Below are positions 17,990 through 26,930 of a stretch of 32,571 nt of DNA, in pieces. Under the pieces are notes generated by a model, which was not told the origin of the DNA, made no database searches, and was given only the letters and a program-made list of their open reading frames with translations. Every line of letters starts with the position of its first letter. Position 1 is the stretch's first letter. Source of the stretch: Planctomycetota bacterium (GTDB lineage: Bacteria; Planctomycetota; Phycisphaerae; UBA1845; UTPLA1); assembly GCA_016235815.1 (NCBI GenBank), contig JACRIM010000015.1, forward strand, positions 1 to 32,571, in the 5' to 3' direction. A program made the translations under genes and the position numbers.

Positions 17990-20158
17990 TTACTTGCCAT
18001 CCAGCTCTGACAGCCACTGGCGATTCTCGGCATCCAGGGATCGCCCTTCCTTGAGTCGATTCAGGATGGTGCGTAATTCGCTGCGGAGTGCGTCTTTGTC
18101 GGGGGCGGCGTCGTTGCCGATGGCGTCGAGTAGTTTCTTAATCGTCTTCGCATTCAGGCCGTCGAGATGGGGTGTCCTGGTTTTTTCGTTTAGTTTCTTG
18201 CATCGTTGGTAGGCATCGCGGAGGGATTTGACAGCGTCGCCCCGATTGCCTTCGGCAACCTGAAGCTCGGCATATTCGTGCAGCGTGCGGACCATCTCGA
18301 CCTGTTCGAATTCCTGGTATTTTTCAACGGTTTTCTTGCAGTCATCCAACGCGAATCTGGCAAGATCAATTTTCTTTTGAAGGAGGTAGATTCGGCCCAT
18401 CTGGCGGAGGGCGATGGCGTTGCTCTTGGATTCCGCTCCGAACTTACTCTCGCTGATCTTGAGAACCTGGTCGCATGTACGTTCCGCGCCGGCGAGGTCG
18501 CCAGATCGCTCGTAGGCGATGGTCAATGCCATGAGCGGTGCTGCGGTGCGCCGATCGCCGACGCCATACAACTTGTTTGCAATGTCCACCGTCTTCTTGA
18601 GGATGTCGCGTCCTTCCGTTTGTCGACCGACAGCGACCAGCATGTTACCGAGCATCTGGCCGCGAGCGACCGTACTGTCATCCGGTAACGCCGGGTCGTC
18701 CCATTTTGCCGCTTCCTGCAGCGCGGCGATGCCGCTGTCGTACATTCGATAGGCATCGTAGACTTCCGCAATCAGTCGTACTTCATTGGCAGCGCCCCGT
18801 GTATTGCCGAGTTTTTTGACTTCCGCGGCCTTTGCCAGCGCACTTTTGAGAATTCCGTCTGCTGCATCGCGCCGGCCTGCTTCGAACGTGGCGGTGCCGA
18901 GGCGGGTAATACGGCCGACAACCATGGCATCGATCGGCGCGGCACGTTTTTCATCGGCGTCCACGGCCTGCTTAAAAAGGGCAATGGCCTCCTCAACACG
19001 TTTGAGGTTTTGCAGGTTTACGCCGAGGTTCACGGTTTCGGTGGTGGTGTAGGGGTGGTCTGGCCCAAGGAGTTTCTGGAAGATCGCGAGCGCCTTCTGG
19101 CGGAGCGGGACGACCTGAGCCTCAACCCCAAGGCGTGTGTAAAGCCATGCGAGATTGCTGTAGGAGATTCCGACGTCCTTGGAATCCGGTCCGGCAACGG
19201 CTTCACGCACAACAAGGGCGCGAATTTTTGAGGTGAGCGCATCGTCGTAATCACCTCGCATCGCAAGAACGGTACCGAGATTGTCGCACGCTTCCGCTGA
19301 GTCGAGCGTGTCGCCGGTGGTCAGGCTGTAGATGCGAACGGCCGTCTTGTGGGCCGAGAGGGCGCGCGTCAGATCTCCAATGTTGAAATACAGCCAACCT
19401 TGCCGGTCCAGAATGCGGGCAAGGACCGGATGGAATTTTCCATATGCTTTTTCAGTCGATTCGACGCCGCGGTCAAGCGACAACTCGGCCTCTTTCATTT
19501 GCGAAAGCTCTGTTTGTGCGGAACCGATGATCCGGTAGCACTCGCCCAGCTCATGATGGCCGCGTCCGAGGATTCGCTCACGGATTCCCAGGGCCTTGGT
19601 GGCCAGACTCAGGGCGTTGGCGTATTCATTTTTGTCATAGGCAGCTTCCGCCTTCAGTTGTGCCCGGTCGGATTCGGCGAGGTCGTTCAATTCGTCTGGC
19701 GGGGAGGCAACGTATCGAGCCAGTGTTTTTTCGGCGGCAATGGCTGTAATGGTGTGGAAGTGTGCGGATCCGTAGATTGCGAGGCGGAGTCGCAGGGCCT
19801 CGCGTGCCTTCGGAAGCGCACCGGCAAAGTCGCCTTTCTTGCGAAGCTGGTGCGACTCGTCCAGTAGTTTGCCGGCCTGCTCTGCTTCTTTCCTTTGGGC
19901 ATCCGTGAGCGGTTTGCCTTCGAGGTTTGTCTTATCGGCAGGCAGCAACAGGGGTTGCTTTTTGACTTCCGCCAGGCTCACTTCGAAAGGAGGCCAAGGG
20001 TCGATCAGCGATGCGGCGGGTTGGGAGGTTTGCGCGGTCGCTCGCCCTGCAGCCACGGCCGTAAGAGCCACGACGCAGAGCACGAATCGATCAAGAGCGC
20101 GATAACTTCGGGAGAAAGGCACGGGGCGAACTCCAACGATGGGGGTGAACGGTTCCAT
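17990..20158 (-). CDS. Exported kinesin-light-chain-type TPR protein
   Basis: The 722-residue protein has an N-terminal hydrophobic signal (about 20-40) with a likely cleavage site after ATAQ. Many tandem 42-residue TPR units of the kinesin-light-chain type follow from about 70 to 670, for example ALSAHKTAVRIYSLTTGDT and ALTSKIRALVVREAVAGPDS. Such repeats bind peptides, so it is likely a periplasmic scaffold. It is the leading gene of the two-gene unit with the TMTC-like gene and sits just behind the PEP-CTERM gene terminator. ATG 20158 is chosen because the earlier ATG at 20194 falls in the terminator T-run. Confidence 0.8.
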   Translation of the reverse strand: MEPFTPIVGVRPVPFSRSYRALDRFVLCVVALTAVAAGRATAQTSQPAASLIDPWPPFEVSLAEVKKQPLLLPADKTNLEGKPLTDAQRKEAEQAGKLLDESHQLRKKGDFAGALPKAREALRLRLAIYGSAHFHTITAIAAEKTLARYVASPPDELNDLAESDRAQLKAEAAYDKNEYANALSLATKALGIRERILGRGHHELGECYRIIGSAQTELSQMKEAELSLDRGVESTEKAYGKFHPVLARILDRQGWLYFNIGDLTRALSAHKTAVRIYSLTTGDTLDSAEACDNLGTVLAMRGDYDDALTSKIRALVVREAVAGPDSKDVGISYSNLAWLYTRLGVEAQVVPLRQKALAIFQKLLGPDHPYTTTETVNLGVNLQNLKRVEEAIALFKQAVDADEKRAAPIDAMVVGRITRLGTATFEAGRRDAADGILKSALAKAAEVKKLGNTRGAANEVRLIAEVYDAYRMYDSGIAALQEAAKWDDPALPDDSTVARGQMLGNMLVAVGRQTEGRDILKKTVDIANKLYGVGDRRTAAPLMALTIAYERSGDLAGAERTCDQVLKISESKFGAESKSNAIALRQMGRIYLLQKKIDLARFALDDCKKTVEKYQEFEQVEMVRTLHEYAELQVAEGNRGDAVKSLRDAYQRCKKLNEKTRTPHLDGLNAKTIKKLLDAIGNDAAPDKDALRSELRTILNRLKEGRSLDAENRQWLSELDGK

Positions 20159-20194
20159 ACTCCGAGGCCACGGCTCGGGAGTGTTGCGGCGCAA

Positions 20195-20235
20195 TAAAAA
20201 AGGGGCCGCAGGTACTATCGTACTTGCGACCCCTT
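20195..20235 (-). terminator. Rho-independent terminator of the PEP-CTERM gene
   Basis: Read on the minus strand, a 16-base-pair stem (20235-20220 with 20215-20200, one G-U pair and one mismatch) with loop GATA is followed by a run of six T. It ends about 40 bases before the TPR-protein start codon, so the next operon needs its own promoter or read-through. Confidence 0.85.
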
Positions 20236-20257
20236 GGGTTCACAATGAGGAGGAATC

Positions 20258-21058
20258 TTACTTGCGGCGTCGGAGAAGGGCGACCGCACCGAGGCCGAGG
20301 AGGGCCAGGGTTGAAGGCTCCGGCGTGACTTCGATATTGAGGTTATCAATGGCGAGGCCGGCGTCGTTGCCTTGATCGTTGACATCCATCCAACGGATGA
20401 AAAGGCTGGCACCGGGGTTGAGCGTTGTCAGGATCATGCCGGAGATCGCGGCCTGATTGGCCGGAAGGTTACCGTCAAGAGCCCCATTGGTCGTAACAGG
20501 CGTAGGGCCAACGACATTCAACCCAGGGAGAACGTTGGACGAGCCTACGTCCGTCAAATAGTTAGCCGAGTTGGAGGAACCACCGGAAAGCCCCCAACCA
20601 AACGTCAGCGTATTGGGTGTTCCAGAGGACGAGGTCGATGATCGCCAGAATTCAGCGGTCGCGCTGATGAAAATGGACGTGATCGCCACACCGGTGTTAT
20701 TCACGATTTCAACGCCGAAGGTGGCGGCGTTGGAGCCGGAGCCGACCGCACCCAAAGCGCGTTCCGGATTTCCGGCAGCGTTGCCGTAACTATAGAGAGC
20801 ACCACTATTGCCAGTACCCGTGTCAGCAATAAGAGCCATCGCGGATGCGCCGGTACCAGAGTTTTTCACGCCGTCCCAGCCATTTCCGAGGCCGACCTGA
20901 GTTCCGATGGTAGCACTGAGTGGTGTGCTGCCGGTGTTGATCAGCGTGTCGAAATTCTCGGAAACGGGGGCCAAGCTGTTCAAGATGATCGACGCGCTCG
21001 CATTGGCGGTCGTGATCAGCAGGGCAGTCAAAGCCAAAACAGTTGCTACGCGCTTCAT
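20258..21058 (-). CDS. PEP-CTERM anchored exported protein
   Basis: This 266-residue protein has a Sec signal (MKRVATVLALTALLITTANASA) and a C-terminal PEP-CTERM tripartite sorting tail: TPEPSTLALLGLGAVALLRRRK, that is PEP, hydrophobic helix and Arg cluster. The mature part is low in charge and rich in Gly, Ser, Asn and Thr, as in secreted beta-rich proteins. The exosortase that would cut such proteins is not in this window. The start at 21058 has GGAGGA 7 bases upstream; the frame's earlier ATG lacks this and would precede the signal. PEP-CTERM proteins are often glycosylated, which fits the surrounding glycosyltransferases. Confidence 0.9.
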   Translation of the reverse strand: MKRVATVLALTALLITTANASASIILNSLAPVSENFDTLINTGSTPLSATIGTQVGLGNGWDGVKNSGTGASAMALIADTGTGNSGALYSYGNAAGNPERALGAVGSGSNAATFGVEIVNNTGVAITSIFISATAEFWRSSTSSSGTPNTLTFGWGLSGGSSNSANYLTDVGSSNVLPGLNVVGPTPVTTNGALDGNLPANQAAISGMILTTLNPGASLFIRWMDVNDQGNDAGLAIDNLNIEVTPEPSTLALLGLGAVALLRRRK

Positions 21059-21124
21059 TTCAGATTCCTCCGCACTAACGGCGATCACAGTCTTGCGACG
21101 TCCGTGGTGCAATTCTTTTTATGG

Positions 21125-21191
21125 GGGAGACTCTCTCCCTCCTCCTATTGCTTCAGATACCATATTAACGGATTACGGAGTCGTGAGTCAA
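21125..21191 (-). promoter_or_regulatory. Candidate promoter and leader hairpin of the PEP-CTERM gene
   Basis: TTGACT (21191-21186), an 18-base spacer and TAATAT (21167-21162) on the minus strand would give a leader of about 95 bases before ATG 21058. The leader contains a small perfect hairpin GGGAGA-N3-TCTCCC (21139-21125). The divergent gap between this gene and the next one (21059-21376) holds no gene. Confidence 0.5.
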
Positions 21192-21361
21192 CTGTTCCGA
21201 GGCAATTAGGCAAATCTTAATTCCAGCTTGGAAAACGGGTTGGACGCCGGTTTTGATCTGCCAAAGCGTATCCCCGGGGTGGTGAATAGGATGTTTGAAT
21301 GTTGAACTAGGGTAATTGTGCCGACAGTAGGGACGATTGGTTTCGTTCGTTAGTCAAGGTC

Positions 21362-21377
21362 TGGTATAAGTTTGCGA
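21362..21377 (+). promoter_or_regulatory. Extended -10 element directly before the TMTC/TPR gene
   Basis: TGGTATAAG (21362-21370) is an extended -10 (TG-N-TATAAG) ending 6 bases before ATG 21377, so the predicted transcript starts at or next to the A of the start codon. The -35 region is weak, as extended -10 promoters allow. This implies a leaderless mRNA if ATG 21377 is the start. Confidence 0.4.
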
Positions 21378-23404
21378 TGTTTCCTCTTCGCCCATTACAG
21401 GTCGGCTCCCCTAAGGGGTTGGCAGTGCAAACTCGGGGACCCGGTGGGCCGGCTTGCTGGGCGCTAATCGGATTTACGATAGCGGCTGTCTATGCGAATT
21501 CGTTGCGTGTACCGTTCTTATTTGACGATTTTGCGACCATTGTTGAAAACCCTCATGTACGAAAGCTCTGGCCCCTCTGGGAGGCAATGAGCGCGCCCCG
21601 GCAAACCGGCGCGGCCGGCCGGCCAACCCTGAGCCTATCGCTGGCGCTTAACCATGCAATCAGCGGATATTCGGTCTTCGGGTTTCATATCCTTAATATC
21701 CTGATTCACACCGCTTCCGCGTTGCTGGTACTTTCGATCCTGAGGCGGACTCTTCGGTCGCACGTATTTGGGGGGAGATTCGATGCGCATGGGGACCGGC
21801 TTGCGCTGGTGATCGCATTAGCATGGGCGGTCCACCCATTGCACACCATGTGCGTGACGTACATTGTGCAGCGGGCTGAGTCGATGATGGGGCTGTGCTA
21901 TCTTGCGACGATGTATTGCGTCATGCGGCATCACGACGCTCCGAATCGGCGATGGTGGGGAGTCGCCTCCGTCGTGTTCTGTCTGACCGGAATGGGCGCC
22001 AAAGAGGTAATGGCCACAGCACCCCTTGTCATTCTTGTTTACGACGCGATTTTTCTTTCCAACTCATTTCGTGAATCTCTTCGGCGCCGTAAATGGGTTT
22101 ACGGTGGTCTGGCGGCCTGCTGGATTCCGCTCGGCCTCATGGTGGCCGCCGCGCCACGATCTGAGTCGGCGGGCTTGTCATTGGCGTCGATTTCGGCATG
22201 GGAGTACCTGCGTACTCAGCCACAAGTGATCCTGCATTACATCAGGCTCGTCGTGTATCCCTACCCGCTGGTGCTGGATTATGAATGGCCGGTGGCAAAA
22301 CAGTGGTGCGAGATCGCGGGTCCGGGGGCGGTAATTCTCGTACTGCTCGCGGCGACTTCGATCGGCGTTTATCGGCGGCGTCCGTGGGCGATGTTGGGCG
22401 TGTGGTTCTTTGGCGTGCTCGCGGTGTCGTCCAGCGTGGTTCCGATCGTGATCGTTGCTTCGGAACATCGAATGTACCTGCCCTCGGTGACGGTAATCGC
22501 GATTCTTGTGCTCGGGGGTGATGCGATTTTGTCGAACGTTCGGTCAATACCGGGGTACACGAAGCGTGTGATTGTCGGCGCAGCGATACTTTCATTGTGC
22601 GGTGTAACGATCGCGCGGAACAGGGACTACTATTCGGCGATCGCGTTGTGGAAGGACGTCATTTCGAAGCGGCCCGCCAACCCGCGAGGGCATTGCAACC
22701 TGGGCGCGGCATTGGAGGCCGACAACGATTTGGCCGGTGCGCTTCGACACATTGAGCATGCGGTCGCATTGAATCCGCGATATGGGGACGCGCGCTATAA
22801 CCTCGGCTCGGTGTTGGGCAAACTGGGACGTGTCGATGAGGCGATGGTGCAGTTAGAGGAATGTCTGCGGTTGCGACCGAACGAAGAGCGGGCGCACTAC
22901 AACCTTGGCTATGCGTATCAATTGAAGGGCCGCTATCGTGAGGCCATCGGACACTATCGGGCGGCGTTGGAGATTCGACCGTCGTATGTGATGGCGCGGA
23001 GCGGCCTGGGCGTGGCGTTGGCATTCAGCGGAGTGCCGACGGATGCCATCGCGGAGTTGCGGACTGCGCTCGCGTCCGAACCGAACCACGTCGCCACCCT
23101 TAACACGCTGGCGTGGCTGCTGGCAACATGTCCGCGCCCGACGCTACGGAACGGCCCGGACGCAGTGAAGCTGGCCGAGCGGGCGAATCAATTAACCGGC
23201 GGAACGAGCAGCGGGGCACTAGATACGTTGGCGGCGGCGTATGCGGAAGCGGGGCGATACGTGGAGGCCGCACAGACCGGTGAAAAGGCTCTGACGATCG
23301 CGGAGTCCGAGAAGCAGGGTGCCCTGGCGGAGGCCATACGAGCACGGGTCGCGTTGTATCGGCAGTCGAAGCCGTTTCGGGATTCGACGGTGGATGGCCA
23401 ATAG
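21377..23404 (+). CDS. TMTC-like membrane protein with TPR repeats and conserved C-terminal module
   Basis: This 675-residue protein has a first helix followed by LRVPFLFDDFATIVENPHV, the acidic first-loop region of TMTC-like proteins, and later PTLSLSLALNHAISGYSVFG and AWAVHPLHTMCVTYIVQRAESMMG, which match the TMTC pattern. About ten membrane segments reach to about 410. TPR repeats run from about 430 to 570, and a C-terminal module (TLAWLLATCPRPTLRNG, LDTLAAAYAEAGRYVEAA, ending SKPFR) is shared with the GT at 4596. ATG 21377 follows an extended -10; an in-frame GTG at 21425 with AAGGGG 6 bases upstream is an alternative start. The substrate is unknown; a polyprenyl-phosphate sugar donor is likely. 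Confidence 0.82.
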   Translation: MFPLRPLQVGSPKGLAVQTRGPGGPACWALIGFTIAAVYANSLRVPFLFDDFATIVENPHVRKLWPLWEAMSAPRQTGAAGRPTLSLSLALNHAISGYSVFGFHILNILIHTASALLVLSILRRTLRSHVFGGRFDAHGDRLALVIALAWAVHPLHTMCVTYIVQRAESMMGLCYLATMYCVMRHHDAPNRRWWGVASVVFCLTGMGAKEVMATAPLVILVYDAIFLSNSFRESLRRRKWVYGGLAACWIPLGLMVAAAPRSESAGLSLASISAWEYLRTQPQVILHYIRLVVYPYPLVLDYEWPVAKQWCEIAGPGAVILVLLAATSIGVYRRRPWAMLGVWFFGVLAVSSSVVPIVIVASEHRMYLPSVTVIAILVLGGDAILSNVRSIPGYTKRVIVGAAILSLCGVTIARNRDYYSAIALWKDVISKRPANPRGHCNLGAALEADNDLAGALRHIEHAVALNPRYGDARYNLGSVLGKLGRVDEAMVQLEECLRLRPNEERAHYNLGYAYQLKGRYREAIGHYRAALEIRPSYVMARSGLGVALAFSGVPTDAIAELRTALASEPNHVATLNTLAWLLATCPRPTLRNGPDAVKLAERANQLTGGTSSGALDTLAAAYAEAGRYVEAAQTGEKALTIAESEKQGALAEAIRARVALYRQSKPFRDSTVDGQ

Positions 23405-23477
23405 TTTTTAGTAAGCCTGCTCGCACGCAAGGGGTCGTTCGCACGAATCAAGTGAGCGCCTGTTCGCCACGGCGAAT

Positions 23478-24902
23478 CTACGACAGGCGTTGCGCGGCTC
23501 GTTGGGATGCGACGAGCATCACCGCGATTTGCAATCCGCAAATGAGAAGGCCCCAACAGAAGATTCCGCCGTCGAGCATGCGCTCGGCGAGCCGGTCGCC
23601 GAGGAAGCCTTCGCCGCCGGCCACGAGGAATGCGAACTGCACGGCGAGCGCTGCAACGCAACCCGCACGAAACCGAGGCGACCACGGCAGGCACGTCAGC
23701 ACATACCACACGGCGAGATAGACGATGGGTAGCGTCGTTGCGTGGTGTTTCCATGTTCGCTCGCCCATAAGCAGCATCGCGACGAGCACGAGGGCGAATT
23801 CGAGCCAGATGCGGACATCGGCTCGGCGTTGAACGCGGTGTCGGCAGAACCATGCGAGTGAACCAAGCACGCCGATGGTAATGCACGGACGAATCAAATT
23901 GCCCAGCGCGGTCACCGGTCGGGCCATGTCTTCCATTCCTATTTCCATGGCCTGATTGACGGTCATGTGCTCGATGCTGAGGAGGCCGGCGTTGGAGAGG
24001 ATTCGCAGAAGCACGCCGTAGAGCGACTGGTTGGCGATTTCGATGGTGGCCCATCCGTGTCGAGCGTATGGCTCTGCCAACATGTGATACCAGTTGCGAT
24101 GTAGCTCGATGTTCCTGGCGAAGCCGAGGTACAGACTGGGAATAATCAGGAAGACCAGGGCAAGGCCGATCGCGGCGCCGAGAGCGACTTTCCACTGGCG
24201 TTTGTAGAGAAAGTAAACGAGCAACAGGGCCGGCGTCACTTTGGTCACAATTGCGAGAGCGATGAATGCGCCGGCGAGCAGGTCTTTGTTGCGCAGGAAG
24301 CATGTCCACGTGAGCGCGACCCAGATCATCATGAAGATGTTGAGGTTGGCGTGTTGCAAATCGGAGATGATGGGGCGAATGCCAAAGATACCGGCTGCAA
24401 TGAGCACCCCAAGGGGAATGCGAATTTCTTGCTCGCGTAAGGTGCGAAGAAGAAGTGCCATGGCGAAAATGAATCCACCCGATTTGAGGACGGCCCAGAT
24501 GATTCCGGCCGGCAGGTAACCGAGTTTGGAGAGCGGTACGAGGCACATCAGTACAAATGGCGGCGTGGGGAACCAGTGGCCTGTGCCGTAGGGGTCGGTC
24601 GATCCATCGCCCAGGACGGCGGCCGTGGGGAGCCAGCGGCCGAGGGCGGTCTGATGCCGTTCACCGCCTTCGCGATAGGCGGACTTGTCGACCTTTCGAA
24701 TGCGGACGGAAGATTGCACGGAGGGGATGATGAGCAGTGCGACGAGAATGATTGCTGAAATGACCGGGGCGGCGGGGTTTTGCAGGCAACGAGAATCGAT
24801 GCGGCCCAGTAGTGTGGAGTGGTAGGCGGCCGAGGCAGAATCGGTCCGTGCGGCGTAATCAAGTGTTCTCCGATCAGGATGGTTGGGCGCCGACGAGTTC
24901 AT
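23478..24902 (-). CDS. GT87 (DUF2029) polyprenyl-phosphate mannosyltransferase-like membrane protein
   Basis: This 474-residue polytopic protein carries the DUF2029 pattern: PTPPFVLMCLVPLSKLGYLPAGIIW, DLQHANLNIFMMIWVAL and AIVTKVTPALLLVYFLYKRQW, followed by more helices. GT87 enzymes such as mycobacterial PimE add mannose or similar sugars from polyprenyl-phosphate donors outside the membrane. The acidic first-loop residues are in the region of KVDKSAYREGGERHQ. AGGA lies 5 bases before ATG 24902. It is convergent with the TMTC-like gene, 73 bases apart, and alone in its unit. Confidence 0.82.
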   Translation of the reverse strand: MNSSAPNHPDRRTLDYAARTDSASAAYHSTLLGRIDSRCLQNPAAPVISAIILVALLIIPSVQSSVRIRKVDKSAYREGGERHQTALGRWLPTAAVLGDGSTDPYGTGHWFPTPPFVLMCLVPLSKLGYLPAGIIWAVLKSGGFIFAMALLLRTLREQEIRIPLGVLIAAGIFGIRPIISDLQHANLNIFMMIWVALTWTCFLRNKDLLAGAFIALAIVTKVTPALLLVYFLYKRQWKVALGAAIGLALVFLIIPSLYLGFARNIELHRNWYHMLAEPYARHGWATIEIANQSLYGVLLRILSNAGLLSIEHMTVNQAMEIGMEDMARPVTALGNLIRPCITIGVLGSLAWFCRHRVQRRADVRIWLEFALVLVAMLLMGERTWKHHATTLPIVYLAVWYVLTCLPWSPRFRAGCVAALAVQFAFLVAGGEGFLGDRLAERMLDGGIFCWGLLICGLQIAVMLVASQRAAQRLS

Positions 24903-25034
24903 AGCGTCCTGCCGCTGCCTTTCGTTTCGTGGTCGGACTATACCGGCTCGAAATCCGAACGGCGAATCGCCCGGCTCTCATTCAATTCGCAAACGGGGGT
25001 TACGAATGAATGGTGCTTGCAGGCGAGTCCGCCT

Positions 25035-25064
25035 TTGACTAAAATGTAACCCAGGCTACATTAT
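25035..25064 (+). promoter_or_regulatory. Promoter with an 18-base dyad in its spacer, before the beta-barrel gene
   Basis: TTGACT (25035-25040), an 18-base spacer and CATTAT (25059-25064) form a promoter-like pair. An imperfect dyad ATGTAACC-CA-GGCTACAT (25044-25061, one mismatch) fills the spacer and reaches into the -10 box. An operator in this place, with a slightly long spacer, is the arrangement used by MerR-type activators, or a repressor could bind there. The regulator is not in the window. Confidence 0.45.
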
Positions 25065-25117
25065 GGACGCGTGGTAAATCTGTTCTTACTTTGCTAATAA
25101 ATGACCGGGGCTGGCGG

Positions 25118-26023
25118 ATGCAATCGATGAGTCCACACACTTACGGCACACGCGGTGCGACGGTTGCGCTTGGACTCGCGTTGCTGTTGATTCCGCACGT
25201 CTCGGCGGTGGCGCAGGACCCGACGTCGCAGCCCGCCGAGAGTTCCAAAAACTGGCTGGGGCTTCGCGCCGATCCGATCGATGACAACCTGATCACCGAT
25301 CGCCCGGATTTCACCGAGTCGACCTCGCTCGTGCCGGTCGGCCGAATGCAGTTGGAGGGCGGGTACACCTATACCTACAACGACGACGACGGGGTCCGCG
25401 CCATTGATCAGACATTCCCCGAATACCTGCTCCGTATCGGTCTACACAAATTGCTGGAGTTGCGTGTGGGTTGGGCAGGGATGTCGCTTACCGAAGAAAT
25501 TTACATGGAGGCGAACGACGTGGGTCGTTGGGTGCGCCGCGACGAACATGTGGACGGCGCAGGCGATACGAACCTCGGCGTCAAAGTGCCGTTCTTTGGC
25601 GGCGACGGACTGCGACCCGAGCTAGGCATGATCGCGCAGGTGTCGATTCCGTCGGGAACCGATTCCAAGACATCCGATGACGTGGACCCCGAAGTCAAGT
25701 TTCTTTGGGCCTACGGTCTCACGGAGCGCCTCGCACTGTCGGGGAACGTCAATCTAGCCGTGCCGACCTCGGACGGCAGACGATTCTTTCAGACGGCCGC
25801 GTCTGTCTCTTTGGGTGTGTCAATCACGGATCGCTGGGGAGTTTATACCGAGTACTTCGGCTTCTACCCGAACGACCGCGGGCAGGATTGTGCGCATTAC
25901 GTCAACGGCGGTACAACTTTCTTGATCACCAATAACCTGCAACTCGATTTACGCGTCGGCGCGGGGCTGAACGACGAAGCGGACGACCTCTTCCTCGGTA
26001 CTGGTTTCGCCGTGCGCTGGTAA
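25118..26023 (+). CDS. Outer-membrane beta-barrel protein, phenol-degradation MetA-like transporter family
   Basis: The 301-residue protein has a signal peptide with a core around GATVALGLALLLIP and likely cleavage after SAVAQ. The mature part has the pattern of the Phenol_MetA_deg family: LITDRPDFTESTSLVPVGRMQLEGGYTYTY, then repeated beta strands ending FLGTGFAVRW with an aromatic terminus, as barrels have. The family is a broad one and the cargo cannot be named. The start is uncertain: an in-frame ATG at 25091 is upstream, and 25118 or 25127 are the alternatives that give a normal signal peptide. A 39-residue ORF follows 12 bases after the stop. Confidence 0.8.
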   Translation: MQSMSPHTYGTRGATVALGLALLLIPHVSAVAQDPTSQPAESSKNWLGLRADPIDDNLITDRPDFTESTSLVPVGRMQLEGGYTYTYNDDDGVRAIDQTFPEYLLRIGLHKLLELRVGWAGMSLTEEIYMEANDVGRWVRRDEHVDGAGDTNLGVKVPFFGGDGLRPELGMIAQVSIPSGTDSKTSDDVDPEVKFLWAYGLTERLALSGNVNLAVPTSDGRRFFQTAASVSLGVSITDRWGVYTEYFGFYPNDRGQDCAHYVNGGTTFLITNNLQLDLRVGAGLNDEADDLFLGTGFAVRW

Positions 26024-26035
26024 AGGAAAAACGCC

Positions 26036-26155
26036 ATGAACTTCACATTGGATCTGCTTTTTTTTACCGTTCAGCAGCTCATCACCGCACTTATCAGTGT
26101 TCCGGTGTCGCTTATTACCGACATCCTGCGGGCGATCTTCGTTTCGGCCGCTTAA
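26036..26155 (+). CDS. 39-residue hydrophobic microprotein
   Basis: This short reading frame of 39 codons plus stop starts 12 bases after the barrel gene, with AGGA about 8 bases upstream of its ATG, so it is probably translated in the same transcript. The product (MNFTLDLLFFTVQQLITALI, then SVPVSLITDILRAIFVSAA) is almost entirely hydrophobic with few charges (Asp6, Asp30 and one Arg), as expected of a small membrane protein. I recognise no family. The first 10 codons hold a TTTTTTTT run, which could be a slippery site or simply the LeuPhePhe codons. Real, but function unknown. Confidence 0.6.
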   Translation: MNFTLDLLFFTVQQLITALISVPVSLITDILRAIFVSAA

Positions 26156-26337
26156 GCGAGAAGCGGTCGTTGGGTCGATCCGAACGAATCTGTTATCGCC
26201 ACTGTGCCGATAAGGTGCCGTGAATTGGAACGCGATCAGTCTCCGCTGTACAAATCACTCGCCATCGCTCACACCCCATTCGATAGTGAATTCGGCAGTC
26301 TGCGCCGACCGTCGCCGGTCGGCCGGGGGGACGCCGA

Positions 26338-26823
26338 ATGGGCGACGACGATCCAATTCCGCTTGAAGAATCCACGCTGACCTGGGCCGACATCATTCCC
26401 GATCAGAGCGCGATGGATGCGCCGATTGCCACCGATGGCGGCCATAAGCGCGCCTATGCGCGCCACGAGTGCACAAGCGTAAGTATTTGTCTGACGCTTG
26501 AACATCAATCCGGCAGGGTCGAGCATGTGGAGTGTCCGGTCGTGAACGCCTCGGCCGGCGGATTCGCAGTGCTGTATGACGCGGTGCTCCGGAAAGGTAT
26601 GCGCGGAAAGGTTTCGTATCGCTCGGCGACAGGCCGACCGGTGAATGTGTCATGCACCGTGCGGCATTGCACGCCGACGAGCGAAGGACGCTATCGCCTT
26701 GGGTTGAAGCTGGATCGAACGCTGAAGTTCGAAGAGGCCCGCCCGGCGCGAACGGGCATGGGCCGCGAGGTTTCGCCGGGACTGCGGCCGAGGAAGTTGA
26801 AGGCCGTCTTGCCGCCGTCTTGA
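26338..26823 (+). CDS. PilZ-domain protein, possible c-di-GMP receptor
   Basis: The 161-residue protein has an RxxxR motif (RAYAR) and an NxSxxG motif (NASAGG), the two c-di-GMP binding elements of PilZ domains, in the expected order with a beta-barrel in between and after (about 40-130). The C-terminus is basic. The start ATG is preceded by a G-run. c-di-GMP binding is a family inference. It stands alone between the barrel/microprotein pair and the UbiA gene, with 182 bases of unannotated sequence before it in which I see nothing. Confidence 0.8.
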   Translation: MGDDDPIPLEESTLTWADIIPDQSAMDAPIATDGGHKRAYARHECTSVSICLTLEHQSGRVEHVECPVVNASAGGFAVLYDAVLRKGMRGKVSYRSATGRPVNVSCTVRHCTPTSEGRYRLGLKLDRTLKFEEARPARTGMGREVSPGLRPRKLKAVLPPS

Positions 26824-26930
26824 ACCTGGATTTCTCGCGGGTTTTGTGTCCTGTATGCGGCGTGATTCGCTTTTGACCTTTCCCCATCCACTCCGTAAGG
26901 TACAACCAACGCCGCGATAGGAGCCCGTCG

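Noticed and set aside
23188-24546. 452-codon minus-strand open frame in the GT87/TMTC region
   Set aside because: It overlaps the well-supported GT87 gene in another frame and runs antisense into the TMTC gene; Arg/Pro/His-rich shadow.
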